A DNA stretch of 64,000 bases from Pandoraea nosoerga (GTDB lineage: Bacteria; Pseudomonadota; Gammaproteobacteria; Burkholderiales; Burkholderiaceae), in the NCBI RefSeq assembly GCF_902459585.1, contig NZ_CABPSC010000011.1, positions 1 through 64,000 on the forward strand. Direction: 5' to 3'. Below are positions 18,019 through 26,900 of this stretch, piece after piece (position 1 is the stretch's first letter; the number at the start of each line of letters is the position of its first letter). The notes under the pieces were generated by a model that saw only the letters and a list, made by a program, of their open reading frames with translations, was not told the DNA's origin and searched no databases. Both the position numbers and the translations under genes were made by a program.

Positions 18019-18696
18019 TTGCAATACACGTTTGCGTTTGGCGACGTCTTCGCGGCGTGGCCGTTACTGCTCAAGGGCACGTGGATCACGATCGAACTCT
18101 CGCTGAGTGCGACGGCACTCGGCCTGCTGCTCGCCATCGCCTGCGCGTGGGGCAAGACCTCGGGGCCGGCGCCGGTGCGATGGATCGTCGAGGCGTACAT
18201 CGAGCTCATTCGCAACACGCCGTTCCTCGTCCAGCTCTTCTTCTTTTTCTTTGCCCTGCCCGCCGTTGGCCTGCGCTGGAGTCCGCACACGGCCGCACTC
18301 ACCGCGATGGTGATCAATCTCGGGGCCTACGCGACCGAGATTCTGCGGGCCGGCATCGACGCCATTCCCCGCGGCCAGATCGAAGCGGGCCTCGCGCTCA
18401 ACCTCAAGCCGTGGGAAATTTTCCGCTTCGTCATCCTCAAGCCCGCGCTCAAGTCCATCTATCCGGCGCTCACCAGCCAGTTCATTTTGCTGATGCTGAG
18501 CTCGGCGGTCGTCTCGGTCATCTCGGCCGATGACCTCACGTCGGTGGCCGCAACGCTCCAGTCGCAGACCTTCCGCAGCTTCGAAATCTATATCGTGGTC
18601 GCGGCGATCTATCTGCTGCTCTCGCTCGCGTTCTCGGCGCTCTTTCGCGCGATCTACCGCCGCACGCTCGATTTCCCCGAGCGTCGCGGCCCCTGA
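18019..18696 (+). CDS. Polar amino-acid ABC transporter permease 1
   Basis: 225 residues with five predicted helices and the HisMQ-type EAA loop (NLGAYATEILRAGIDAIPRG, then IEAGLAL). It is one half of the membrane channel of a polar amino-acid importer. The start is TTG at 18019 behind GAGGGGG; no ATG is suitably placed. It is the first of four genes: permease, permease (15 bp gap), binding protein, ATPase. No substrate can be assigned from sequence. Confidence 0.92.
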   Translation: MQYTFAFGDVFAAWPLLLKGTWITIELSLSATALGLLLAIACAWGKTSGPAPVRWIVEAYIELIRNTPFLVQLFFFFFALPAVGLRWSPHTAALTAMVINLGAYATEILRAGIDAIPRGQIEAGLALNLKPWEIFRFVILKPALKSIYPALTSQFILLMLSSAVVSVISADDLTSVAATLQSQTFRSFEIYIVVAAIYLLLSLAFSALFRAIYRRTLDFPERRGP

Positions 18697-18711
18697 CGGA
18701 GGCGCCCGCCC

Positions 18712-19365
18712 ATGCGCACGTTCGGCTGGTCCGAATTCTGGTTCATTGTCGAGGCCGCACGCTGGACGCTCGCCCTGTCGGCCATTGCCTTCGTCGGCGG
18801 CGGCATTCTCGGGCTTGGCGTGGCGCTCGCGCGCACCGGCGACATCGTCTGGCTGCGCAACATTTCGCTCGCCTTCATCAAGCTGTTTCAGGGCACTCCC
18901 CTGCTCCTCCAACTGTTTCTGATCTTCTTCGGCGCGCCCGTGTTCGGCGTGGAGATCGATCCATGGATCGCCGCGGGCGCAGCGCTGACGCTCAACAGCG
19001 CCGCATTTCTCGGTGAAATCTGGCGCGGCTGCATCGAGGCCGTGCCGCATGGGCAGACCGAGGCAGCGCAGGCGCTCTCGCTCACATGGTCCCAACGCAT
19101 GCGTGACGTCGTGCTGCCGCAAGCGCGACGCATCGCGATTGCGCCCACGGTGGGTTATCTGGTGCAGATCGTCAAAGGCACATCGCTCGCCGCGATCATC
19201 GGCTTTACCGAAATCACGCGCGCCGGACAGATCGTCAATAACGCGACGTTCCAGCCGATGGCCGTGTTCTCTGTCGTGGCCGCGCTGTACTTCGTGATGT
19301 GCTGGCCGCTGTCGCGCTTTGCCGCACGGCTCGAGCGGCGACAGGCGGCGGCATGGGCGCGCTAG
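18712..19365 (+). CDS. Polar amino-acid ABC transporter permease 2
   Basis: 217 residues, same fold as the preceding permease; the EAA loop is seen in NSAAFLGEIWRGCIEAVPHG. Conserved FQGTPLLLQLFLIFFG lies in the middle. The ATG follows GGAGGCGCCC. It should pair with the upstream permease to make a heterodimeric pore in the inner membrane. Confidence 0.92.
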   Translation: MRTFGWSEFWFIVEAARWTLALSAIAFVGGGILGLGVALARTGDIVWLRNISLAFIKLFQGTPLLLQLFLIFFGAPVFGVEIDPWIAAGAALTLNSAAFLGEIWRGCIEAVPHGQTEAAQALSLTWSQRMRDVVLPQARRIAIAPTVGYLVQIVKGTSLAAIIGFTEITRAGQIVNNATFQPMAVFSVVAALYFVMCWPLSRFAARLERRQAAAWAR

Positions 19366-19440
19366 GGCGCACCGGGCCACGCCAGGTCGCGTCGGGGACA
19401 TTGCATGGCACCGCAGCGGTGCAAGGCATTGTGGTACTGC

Positions 19441-19500
19441 TCTCGGGTGCTGCCTGGCGCTGCCTGGCGCTGTCGGGTGCTGTCGGGTGCTGTCGGGTGC
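19441..19500. repeat. 10-bp tandem repeat inside the ABC operon
   Basis: Six 10-bp units (TGTCGGGTGC three times, TGCCTGGCGC twice, TCTCGGGTGC once) in the 213-bp gap between the second permease and the binding-protein gene. It could alter mRNA structure or spacing within the operon. Confidence 0.92.
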
Positions 19501-19578
19501 CGCTGTTCGTGCCGCTGCCACCGGATGGGCTTTTCCGTCGATTTTCGACGTTTCGCACTTCGTCTCAGGAGACTTCGC

Positions 19579-20474
19579 ATGACTCGAAAGCTACCGCACC
19601 CGGCCAGCCGTCCGGCCGCCCGCGAAGATGGCGCGACGCCGTCGCGCCGCCACTTCCTCGCCACGCTCGGCGTGGCCGCCATGCCCGCCGGCTTCGTCGG
19701 CTCGCTCGGCGGCACCCTCGGCGGCCTGCTGACGGGCACGCTCTCGCTGCTCGCCGCGCCCGCCCACGCGCAGACCGTGGCGGACATCAAGAAAAAGGGC
19801 ACGCTCAACGTCGGCATGCTGGTCGACTTCCCACCGTATGGCACGTTCAACGCGCAGAATCAGCCCGACGGCTATGACGCGGATGTCGCCCGACTGCTCG
19901 CCAGGGATCTCGGCGTAAAGGTCAACATCGTGCCCGTCACCGGACCGAATCGCATCCCGTTTCTGCTCACCGGCAAGGTCGACGTGCTCGTGGCATCGCT
20001 TGCCATCACGCCGGAGCGCGCCAAACAGGTGCAGTTCTCGAAGCCGTATGCCGCGGCGACCATCGTGCTGCTCGGCAAGACGGGAGCGCCGCTCAGGTCA
20101 GCCGCCGATCTCAAGGGCGTGCGCGTGGGCGTGGCGCGCGCAAGCACGCAGGACATTGCCGTCACGAAAAGCGCGCCCGAAGGCACCGAGATCCGACGCT
20201 TCGACGACGACGCCTCCGCCATGCAAGCACTGCTCTCGGGACAGGTCGATGCGATCGGCTGCTCCGTCACCGTCGCCAACGCGATCCGGCAGCGCGCCCC
20301 GGGACAGTTCGAGCCGAAGTTCAATCTCCTGCAGCAATCGATGGGCATCGCGCTGCGCCCGAACCAGCCCGAACTGCTCGCCGCGATCGACGATTTCGTC
20401 GCCCGCAACACGGCCAACGGCGAACTGAACAAGCTCTACCGCAAGTGGCTCGACACCGACTTGCCGAAGCTGCA

Positions 20475-20478
<4 letters not shown>
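19579..20478 (+). CDS. Periplasmic amino-acid binding protein of the ABC importer
   Basis: 299 residues. A Tat-like export signal is seen: the twin arginine RRHFLATLGVAAMPAG near residue 23, a long hydrophobic stretch and AHAQ cleavage near residue 65. The rest is a bacterial extracellular solute-binding family 3 protein (GTLNVGMLVDFPPYG, GYDADVARLLARDLGVKV, LTGKVDVLVASLAITPERAK). AGGAGACTTCGC precedes the ATG. Its stop overlaps the start of the ATPase gene (ATGA). The Tat-type signal is less usual for this family, most members using Sec. Confidence 0.92.
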
Positions 20479-21257
<779 letters not shown>

Positions 21258-21301
21258 CCCCGGGTATATCGCTGTTGGCCGCCGGCGCGCCTCCCGCACT
21301 G

Positions 21302-21313
21302 TCGATATATCGA
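21302..21313. promoter_or_regulatory. Palindrome TCGATATATCGA upstream of the PadR gene
   Basis: A perfect 12-bp palindrome sharing TATATCG with the promoter region at 21447-21467. It may be a second site for the YqjI-like repressor encoded just downstream. Confidence 0.4.
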
Positions 21314-21352
21314 TTTCGATAGAATTTTTCGGCCATTTCGTCGGTGCCAATG

Positions 21353-21388
21353 TCCTCGGCCTCCTCGGCCTCCTCGGCCCCCTCGCCC
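21353..21388. repeat. 9-bp tandem repeat between glnQ-like and PadR genes
   Basis: Four 9-bp units (TCCTCGGCC three times, then CCCTCGCCC). Confidence 0.8.
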
Positions 21389-21439
21389 CTGCGGTGCAGG
21401 GGCCTTCACGCTGCCGGTCCCTGCCAATCAAAAATAATT

Positions 21440-21468
21440 TTGCTTTCGATGCAATTTAGATATATCGT
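21440..21468 (+). promoter_or_regulatory. Candidate promoter/operator of the yqjI-yqjH pair
   Basis: TTGCTT (21440-21445) and TATCGT (21463-21468) with a 17-bp spacer. An imperfect dyad, CGAT at 21447 and ATCG at 21464-21467, overlaps the -10, as expected for autorepression. Confidence 0.45.
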
Positions 21469-21504
21469 AAACATGTCTTAACCACATCGATAAGGAGTCG
21501 CATT

Positions 21505-22164
21505 ATGCGTGGATCACGTGGCGATTTCATGCGTCGGGGCCCGATGGGTCTGGAGGGAATGGATTTTGGCGACGAGCGTCGCGGCGGCTACGGCCATCGC
21601 CGGGGCGGGCGAGGCGAAGACGGACGCGACGGACGCGACGGGCGCGACGGATGGGACGGCCATGGCGGACACGGCGAGCGCGGCGCCCGGGGAGGACGCG
21701 GCGGCCGCCTGTTCAGCCACGGCGGCCTGCGGCTCGTGCTGCTGCATCTGATAGCGCAGCAGCCGCGTCACGGCTACGAACTCATCAAGGCGATCGAAGA
21801 AAGCGTGAATGGAACCTACAGCCCGAGCGCCGGCGTGGTCTATCCCACGCTCACGCTGCTCGAGGAGATGGGCTACATCCGCGTGCAGGAAAACACGGGC
21901 GACAGCCAGCGCAAGTCCTATGAAGCGACCGACGCCGGTCGCGAATACCTGGCGGAAAACGAAGGCAGCGTGACCGAATTGCTCGCGCGGCTGGCGACAC
22001 GCCGCGAGCGCTCGGAAGACATGCCGCCGCAAGTCATGCGCGCGCTGCACAACTTCAAGTACGCCGTACACCTGCGTCTGGGCGGCGAGCCGCTCACGAC
22101 CGAACAGGCCAACGCGTTCGCCGCGATTCTCGACGCGGCCGCACAACAACTGGAGCGAATCTGA
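21505..22164 (+). CDS. yqjI: PadR-family metal-responsive regulator, YqjI-like
   Basis: 219 residues. The N-terminal 70 are Gly/Arg/Asp/His-rich (Arg-Asp-Gly repeats from a 9-bp repeat, plus HGGHGERG), then a PadR winged helix (GGLRLVLLHLIAQQPRHGYE, SPSAGVVYPTLTLLEEMGYI) and a C-terminal dimerisation helix. E. coli YqjI has the same layout, senses nickel and represses itself and the adjacent ferric-siderophore reductase gene yqjH; exactly that neighbour follows here with a 1-bp overlap. The tail lacks the cysteines of the E. coli protein, so metal choice may differ. AAGGAG precedes the ATG. Confidence 0.85.
   Translation: MRGSRGDFMRRGPMGLEGMDFGDERRGGYGHRRGGRGEDGRDGRDGRDGWDGHGGHGERGARGGRGGRLFSHGGLRLVLLHLIAQQPRHGYELIKAIEESVNGTYSPSAGVVYPTLTLLEEMGYIRVQENTGDSQRKSYEATDAGREYLAENEGSVTELLARLATRRERSEDMPPQVMRALHNFKYAVHLRLGGEPLTTEQANAFAAILDAAAQQLERI
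21619..21663. repeat. 9-bp tandem repeat in the YqjI-like N-terminus
   Basis: Five units around GACGGACGC encode Arg/Trp-Asp-Gly triplets in the putative metal-binding tail. Confidence 0.75.
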
Positions 22165-23003
22165 TGCAAGACAACGCTGCCCCGAACGCCACCCCCGAGC
22201 GCACGCCGCAGCGCGTGCGGCACGAACTGCGCATGCGCCTGCTCGAAGTGCGCAGCGTCGAGACGCTCACGCCGCACATGCTGCGCGTGACGCTGGGCGG
22301 TGACGACCTGGAAGGTTTTCACAGCCCCGGCTTCGACGATCACGTCAAGCTTTTCTTCCCCAATCCGGAAACCGGCGAGCTGTCGCTGCCGCGAATCGGC
22401 CCCGAGGGGGTGGCCAAGCCAGCCCCCGGCGAAGCGCCGCGCCTGATGCGCGACTACACCCCGCGCCACTACGACCCTGCCTCGAACACGCTCGTGATCG
22501 ACTTCGCGATGCACGATTGCGGCCCCGCCACGCAATGGGCGCGCTCGGCCCGGCCCGGCGACCGGCTCGGCGTGGGAGGTCCGCGCGGTTCGTTCATCAT
22601 CCCGACGAATTTCGACGGCTACGTGCTCATCGGCGACGATACGGCCCTGCCGGCGATCTCGCGGCGGCTGGCCGAGCTGCCGGCCGGCGCGCTCGTGTTC
22701 GTCTTCGCCGAAGTGGACGCTCCGGCAGACCGTCTGCGCTTCACGAGCGAGGCAGACGTCGTTGTCGAGTGGATCTACCGCGAGGGCACGCCTGCCGGAC
22801 AGAGCACGGCGCTCGTCGATGCGCTCGCCTGCGCCACGATGCCGGCCGGCGACATTCACGCCTGGGTCGCTGCCGAAGCTGGCGTGGCCAAGGCCGTGCG
22901 CCGCCATCTGGTGGAGACTCGCGGCCTGAACCCGAAATGGGTCAAGGCGGCGGCCTACTGGCGACGCGGAGACGCCGCCGTGCACGAGAACCTCGACGAC
23001 TGA
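22164..23003 (+). CDS. yqjH: Siderophore-interacting protein / ferric-siderophore reductase, YqjH-like
   Basis: 279 residues with an N-terminal FAD-binding barrel (MLRVTLGGDDLEGF, MRDYTPRHYDP with the RxYT-type flavin motif, GDRLGVGGPRGSF) and a C-terminal NAD(P)H domain (YVLIGDDTALPAISRRLAEL, HAWVAAEAGVAKAVRRHLV). It releases iron from ferric siderophores by reduction in the cytoplasm. The start overlaps the yqjI stop (TGATG), suggesting translational coupling and control by the upstream metal sensor. Confidence 0.92.
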   Translation: MQDNAAPNATPERTPQRVRHELRMRLLEVRSVETLTPHMLRVTLGGDDLEGFHSPGFDDHVKLFFPNPETGELSLPRIGPEGVAKPAPGEAPRLMRDYTPRHYDPASNTLVIDFAMHDCGPATQWARSARPGDRLGVGGPRGSFIIPTNFDGYVLIGDDTALPAISRRLAELPAGALVFVFAEVDAPADRLRFTSEADVVVEWIYREGTPAGQSTALVDALACATMPAGDIHAWVAAEAGVAKAVRRHLVETRGLNPKWVKAAAYWRRGDAAVHENLDD

Positions 23004-23102
23004 GTCCGCGGCGCGCCCTGCGCCGTCGGCCCGCCGGGAGAGTGGCGCGTGTATCCTTTCTATCCCGCGTTGCAGTCCCCACACCGCCCGGAGCCCACGG
23101 AA

Positions 23103-23453
23103 ATGACGACACCGCTCTCGCCCGACGCGAATCTGTTCGCCGGTCTGCCGGCGTCTGCCGATCCCGCGGCCGCGGAGCAATTCGACGCCTTGCTGACCCG
23201 GCCCGGCGTGCGCGTGGAGCGCATCGTCTCGACCGGGCAGGCGTCGCCGCCGGGTTTCTGGTATGACCAGCCGCAACACGAGTGGGTCGCCCTGCTTGCC
23301 GGCGGCGCGGGGCTCGCATTCGCGGACACCCCGGGTGAGACGCTCGTGCTGCGCCCCGGCGACGTGGTGACGATCGCGGCGCACCGGCGGCACCGCGTCG
23401 AATGGACCGCTCAGGGCGAAGTCACGGTGTGGCTCGCGCTCCATTACGACTGA
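23103..23453 (+). CDS. Cupin-domain protein
   Basis: 116 residues forming one small cupin barrel: PPGFWYDQPQHEWVALLAGG, VLRPGDVVTIAAHRRHRVEW. Small cupins of this type are often metal-dependent oxygenases or isomerases, and many have no known role. I start at the ATG at 23103 (weak CGGAA upstream); an in-frame ATG at 23049 would add 18 residues. It lies 99 bp after yqjH on the same strand. Confidence 0.82.
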   Translation: MTTPLSPDANLFAGLPASADPAAAEQFDALLTRPGVRVERIVSTGQASPPGFWYDQPQHEWVALLAGGAGLAFADTPGETLVLRPGDVVTIAAHRRHRVEWTAQGEVTVWLALHYD

Positions 23454-23601
23454 CGTCGCGGCCCTCGTTTGGAGAAATTCCCTGCCATTTTTCGGAATTG
23501 CCTGATAGAAAAGCCGGGAACAACTTCCGACTATGGAAACGCGCCCGCGGATGTCGAATTTCGGCACCTGGAGGGCGGTTCACCCAAGGGGGTACCACGG
23601 C

Positions 23602-23949
23602 ATGGAGCAACGCAAACGACACGACGGCTTCGAGCGTTGGGCGGCTGGCGCCACGGCGCGTCAGGCGGGGCAGGAAAACGCCCGCTGGCGCGTATTTCGT
23701 GCGCCCGAGCAGGCCGACTTTCAGGGGTTCGTCGTCTGGTGCTACACGCAGGGCGTCTTCCTCGGGCAGGAATTCGATCGCCGGACCGACACCATCACGC
23801 ACTGCTACGTGCGCAACGGCGCCTGGGCCGTGCAGTTCGACTCCTATGCCGAAGCGTGCGAGCGTGCGCTCGACATCCATGCGCCAACGCTGATCCTTTA
23901 CGCGCCGGAGCGCAACGGGAACGTCTTCATTACTAGCACGGAGCAGTAA
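23602..23949 (+). CDS. Conserved-looking small protein of unknown function
   Basis: 115 residues, soluble, no signal peptide. I do not recognise it. It starts MEQRKRHDGFERWAAGATAR and has a compact aromatic-rich middle (FQGFVVWCYTQGVFLGQEFD). The ATG at 23602 has AAGGGGG about 11 bp upstream; an in-frame ATG at 23533 is possible. It stands between the cupin gene and the convergent SDR gene. Confidence 0.6.
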   Translation: MEQRKRHDGFERWAAGATARQAGQENARWRVFRAPEQADFQGFVVWCYTQGVFLGQEFDRRTDTITHCYVRNGAWAVQFDSYAEACERALDIHAPTLILYAPERNGNVFITSTEQ

Positions 23950-24130
23950 GTCGCCACGCAGGCGGCGCCCGCTCTTGCACGCTCCTCCATGCACTGCACG
24001 CCCCTGCACGCTCCTCCATGCTTGCCCACGCGCCCGCGCCGCCTCGACAGGCACCGCTGTGCGCCGCTGTGCGTCGATGTGCGCCGGCTTGCCAGGCCCT
24101 CGCGCCGGTGCTTTTATCGGATGCGCGCGC

Positions 24131-24886
24131 TCAGGCGTAATTGCGGATGTCGTCGATCTCGGTCTGGCCGAAGTCATCGCGCGCCGTCAGCGCCAGAATG
24201 CGGCGGGCGACGTCCTCCGGCGACGACAGCTTGCCGCTCGCCTTCATTTCCTGAAAACGTGCCAACGCCGGGAAGCTCTCCGGGCTGCTGCTGCGAATCG
24301 TCTCCTGCATGCCCGTATCGACCACCCCGGGAGCGAGCGACACCGCCTGCACGCCATGCGCGCGGTGTTCGGCGTTGACCACGCGCGTATACATATCCAG
24401 TGCGGCCTTGGTCGAGCAATAGACGGCCCAGCCCGCGTTCGGGTTGCGGCCGGCGCCCGACGAGATATTGACGATCTGACGCTTGGCCGCCAGCCCCTGC
24501 GTTGCCGCCAGAAAGCGCGACGTGAGCAGCATCACGGACGTCACGTTCAGCGCGAACGCGGCCCCGATGGCCGCGGCGTCGTCGAGCGCGGCGGCATTGG
24601 CCACCGGGTTGACGGTGCCCGCGTTGTTGATCAGCAAATAGCGGCCGGCCTCGCGCGGCAGCGCGGCGAAGATGCGTTCGGCCACCCCGGCGGCGGCCTC
24701 GGCGTCGGACAGGTCGACGGCAATCTGCTCGAGCGACGCGCCCCTCGCGGCGGCCTGCGCGGCGAGATCGTCGTCCGGGTGACGGGCCAGCGTCACGAGA
24801 TGGGTGCCAGGCGCGAGCAGTTCGCGCGCGAGCGCGGCGCCCAGGCCGCGCGAAGCGCCGGTAAGGATGGCAATCGTTTGGGACAT
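24131..24886 (-). CDS. SDR-family oxidoreductase
   Basis: 251 residues of the classical short-chain dehydrogenase type: nucleotide motif ILTGASRGLGAAL (residues 6-18), LINNAGTVNPV, catalytic Ser in VNISSGAGR and YCSTK with the Tyr-Lys pair. Arg and Asp placement suggests NADP(H). Sequence is nearest to sepiapterin/benzil reductase-like SDRs (MSQTIAILTGASRGLG start). The ATG at 24886 begins the Rossmann fold; the longer frame to 24925 adds nothing family-like. The substrate is unknown. Confidence 0.87.
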   Translation of the reverse strand: MSQTIAILTGASRGLGAALARELLAPGTHLVTLARHPDDDLAAQAAARGASLEQIAVDLSDAEAAAGVAERIFAALPREAGRYLLINNAGTVNPVANAAALDDAAAIGAAFALNVTSVMLLTSRFLAATQGLAAKRQIVNISSGAGRNPNAGWAVYCSTKAALDMYTRVVNAEHRAHGVQAVSLAPGVVDTGMQETIRSSSPESFPALARFQEMKASGKLSSPEDVARRILALTARDDFGQTEIDDIRNYA

Positions 24887-25095
24887 GGCGGGAATGCGGC
24901 GGCGTAACGCCGCAATAAGTGACAAACAGGACCGCCATTATCCGCGCATCGCGAAGCGGCCGCTATCCCGACTCGATGTCGCTTTTCCGGGCGCAAGCCC
25001 CAAAACCGCCTTGGGAATGGCCGCAATGGGGCGATTGGAGGGTGCGTCAAATCGACGCTGCGGGTCCTCGAAAAGCGAAATACAGTGTTGCGGAA

Positions 25096-25101
25096 TATAA
25101 T
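25096..25101 (+). promoter_or_regulatory. Perfect -10 hexamer ahead of the phosphonate operon
   Basis: TATAAT about 270 bp before the first gene; the -35 region (around 25073) is poor. If used, the transcript leader carries the 20-bp repeat at 25119-25216. Confidence 0.35.
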
Positions 25102-25118
25102 CGCGAACTTCGTCCGCC

Positions 25119-25216
25119 TACCGCCGCCTACCGCCCCGTACCGCCGCCCACCGCCCCATATCGCCGCCCACCGCCCCATATCGCCGCCTACCGCCCCATA
25201 TCGCCGCATATCGCCC
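25119..25216. repeat. 20-bp tandem repeat in the leader of the phosphonate operon
   Basis: Four 20-bp units of the form TAYCGCCGCCYACCGCCCCA (25119-25198) followed by two 10-bp half units. Each 20-bp unit is itself two related 10-mers. It lies between the only good -10 hexamer and the first gene of the operon. Confidence 0.93.
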
Positions 25217-25370
25217 AGGTATGACACGGACGGCCGCGACGCTCGGCAACGCGGCAGCACGCGGACTTTCCTTCGCGCGTCAATGCCCCGTCCGCCAAGG
25301 GTGTCGCGGTAGGTACAGGCATTTCGGGTGGCCTGCACATTACCGTCTTATGGGTATATATTCCCCCCTC

Positions 25371-26900
25371 ATGGAAACGATACCGAAAACTATTTCGGCG
25401 CGCGCTGTCGCGCCAAGCGCCGAGAAGACCACACGCCCCGTGCCGCCGCGCCCCCGCCAATACGACGCGCGGCTCGCGCGCCGGCTCGTCACGCCGCTCG
25501 TCGACACGCGCGTGAGCCCGAATCATCTGACCACGCTGCGGCTGATCGTCGGCCTGGCGTGCACGTGGGCGTTCGCCCAGGGCGGCTATGCCATGGCCAA
25601 CCTCGGCGCGGTGCTGCTGGTCCTGTCGAACTTCATCGACCACACCGACGGCGAACTCGCCCGCATCAGCGGCAAGACGAGCCGTATCGGTCACTTCTAC
25701 GATCTCGCGTCGGACGCGCTCGTCACCGTGCTGCTCTTCGGCGGCATCGGCATGGGCGTGGAAGCGCTGGCGCCGGGTCAGCGCCTGCTGCCGGTGCCGC
25801 TGTCGGCGTCCGCGCTGGGCTGGATCGCCGGCATCGCCGTGGCGCTGATCTTCTTTCTGCGCATGCGCATCGAGGAACGCGTGGGCAAGGCGGGCACGAA
25901 GCAGGCTTCGGTCGGCGGCTTCGAGACCGAAGACGTGCTGTATCTCATGCCGCTCGTCACGCTGTTCGACGGCACGCGTGGCTTCCTGATCGCCGCGGCC
26001 ATCGGCGCGCCGCTCTTCGCCCTGCTGGTAATCGCCGATTACGTGCGCGTGATGCGCCGTGCGCTGCCGCCGAAGGCCGAATCGGGGCAGGTCGTCGCCG
26101 GTGCGGAACCGGCCTCGCCGCTCGCCCGCGCCACGCCTGCCGCACCGGCTGCCGCCCCTGCCGCGTTCGCCATTGACGCCGAGATCGAACAGGCGCTCGA
26201 AGCCATCGATCTCGACGCCGCCACGCGCGAGTTCAAGTCGCAGGACGCTTTCCTCTACCTCGAGAAGTTTCTGCCGCCGTCCGTCACGGAGCAACTGGTC
26301 GCCGCCGCGCGCGCGGTAACGCCCAACGTGAACCGCAACTACCTGCCGGGCCACAAGCAAGGCGGCAGCGTGAGCCGCCACACGCTCGACGAACGCGCCC
26401 CTTACGTGGCCGAGCTGTATCGCTCGCCCGCCCTCATGCGCTTTCTGGAGCGCCTGGCCGGCGAGAAGCTGCTGCCCTCGCCGCAGGACGATCCGCACGC
26501 GTATGCACTCTATTACTACACGCGCCCGGGCGATCACATCGGCTGGCATTACGACACGTCCTATTACAAGGGTCGTCGCTACACGCTGCTGCTGGGCGTG
26601 GTCGATCGCTCGAGCTGCAAGCTCGAATACCGGCTGCACACGCGCAATCCCGGCGTGGCGCCGGTCGACGGCGCCGTGGCCTATCCGCCCGGTGCGCTCG
26701 TGTTCTTCGACGGGGACAAGCTCCATCATCGAATCACGCCGCTCGGCGACAACGAGGAACGGATTTCGCTGACCTTCGAGTACGTGACCGACCCGCGCAT
26801 GGGCACGTGGCAGCGCTTCATTTCGAACATGAAGGACGCCATCGCCTACTTCGGTTTCCGGCAAGTGTTTCGTCAGGTATTGGGACGGACGAAACGCTAA
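25371..26900 (+). CDS. CDP-alcohol phosphatidyltransferase fused to a 2OG-Fe(II) oxygenase
   Basis: 509 residues, two enzymes in one chain. Residues about 30-245 are a membrane CDP-alcohol phosphatidyltransferase with the full signature D90-x2-D-G-x2-A-R-x8-G107-x3-D111-x3-D115 and several helices. After an Ala/Pro linker, residues about 290-505 form a 2-oxoglutarate/Fe(II) dioxygenase: iron ligands H393 and D395 (GWHYDTSYY) and H452 or H453 (LHHRITPL), and R464 for 2-oxoglutarate. As first gene of an operon with phosphonate genes it probably joins nucleotide-activated 2-aminoethylphosphonate to a lipid alcohol and hydroxylates the product. The start is uncertain: ATG 25350 and 25371 both lack a good ribosome site. 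Confidence 0.88.
   Translation: METIPKTISARAVAPSAEKTTRPVPPRPRQYDARLARRLVTPLVDTRVSPNHLTTLRLIVGLACTWAFAQGGYAMANLGAVLLVLSNFIDHTDGELARISGKTSRIGHFYDLASDALVTVLLFGGIGMGVEALAPGQRLLPVPLSASALGWIAGIAVALIFFLRMRIEERVGKAGTKQASVGGFETEDVLYLMPLVTLFDGTRGFLIAAAIGAPLFALLVIADYVRVMRRALPPKAESGQVVAGAEPASPLARATPAAPAAAPAAFAIDAEIEQALEAIDLDAATREFKSQDAFLYLEKFLPPSVTEQLVAAARAVTPNVNRNYLPGHKQGGSVSRHTLDERAPYVAELYRSPALMRFLERLAGEKLLPSPQDDPHAYALYYYTRPGDHIGWHYDTSYYKGRRYTLLLGVVDRSSCKLEYRLHTRNPGVAPVDGAVAYPPGALVFFDGDKLHHRITPLGDNEERISLTFEYVTDPRMGTWQRFISNMKDAIAYFGFRQVFRQVLGRTKR

Noticed and set aside
21384-21401. Hairpin CCCCTGC-GGT-GCAGGGG after the ATPase gene
   Set aside because: No T run follows, so I do not call it a terminator.
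25119-25216. CRISPR array
   Set aside because: Units are contiguous 10/20-bp repeats without unique spacers, and no cas genes are near. The same holds for 43091-43150 and 8715-8813.
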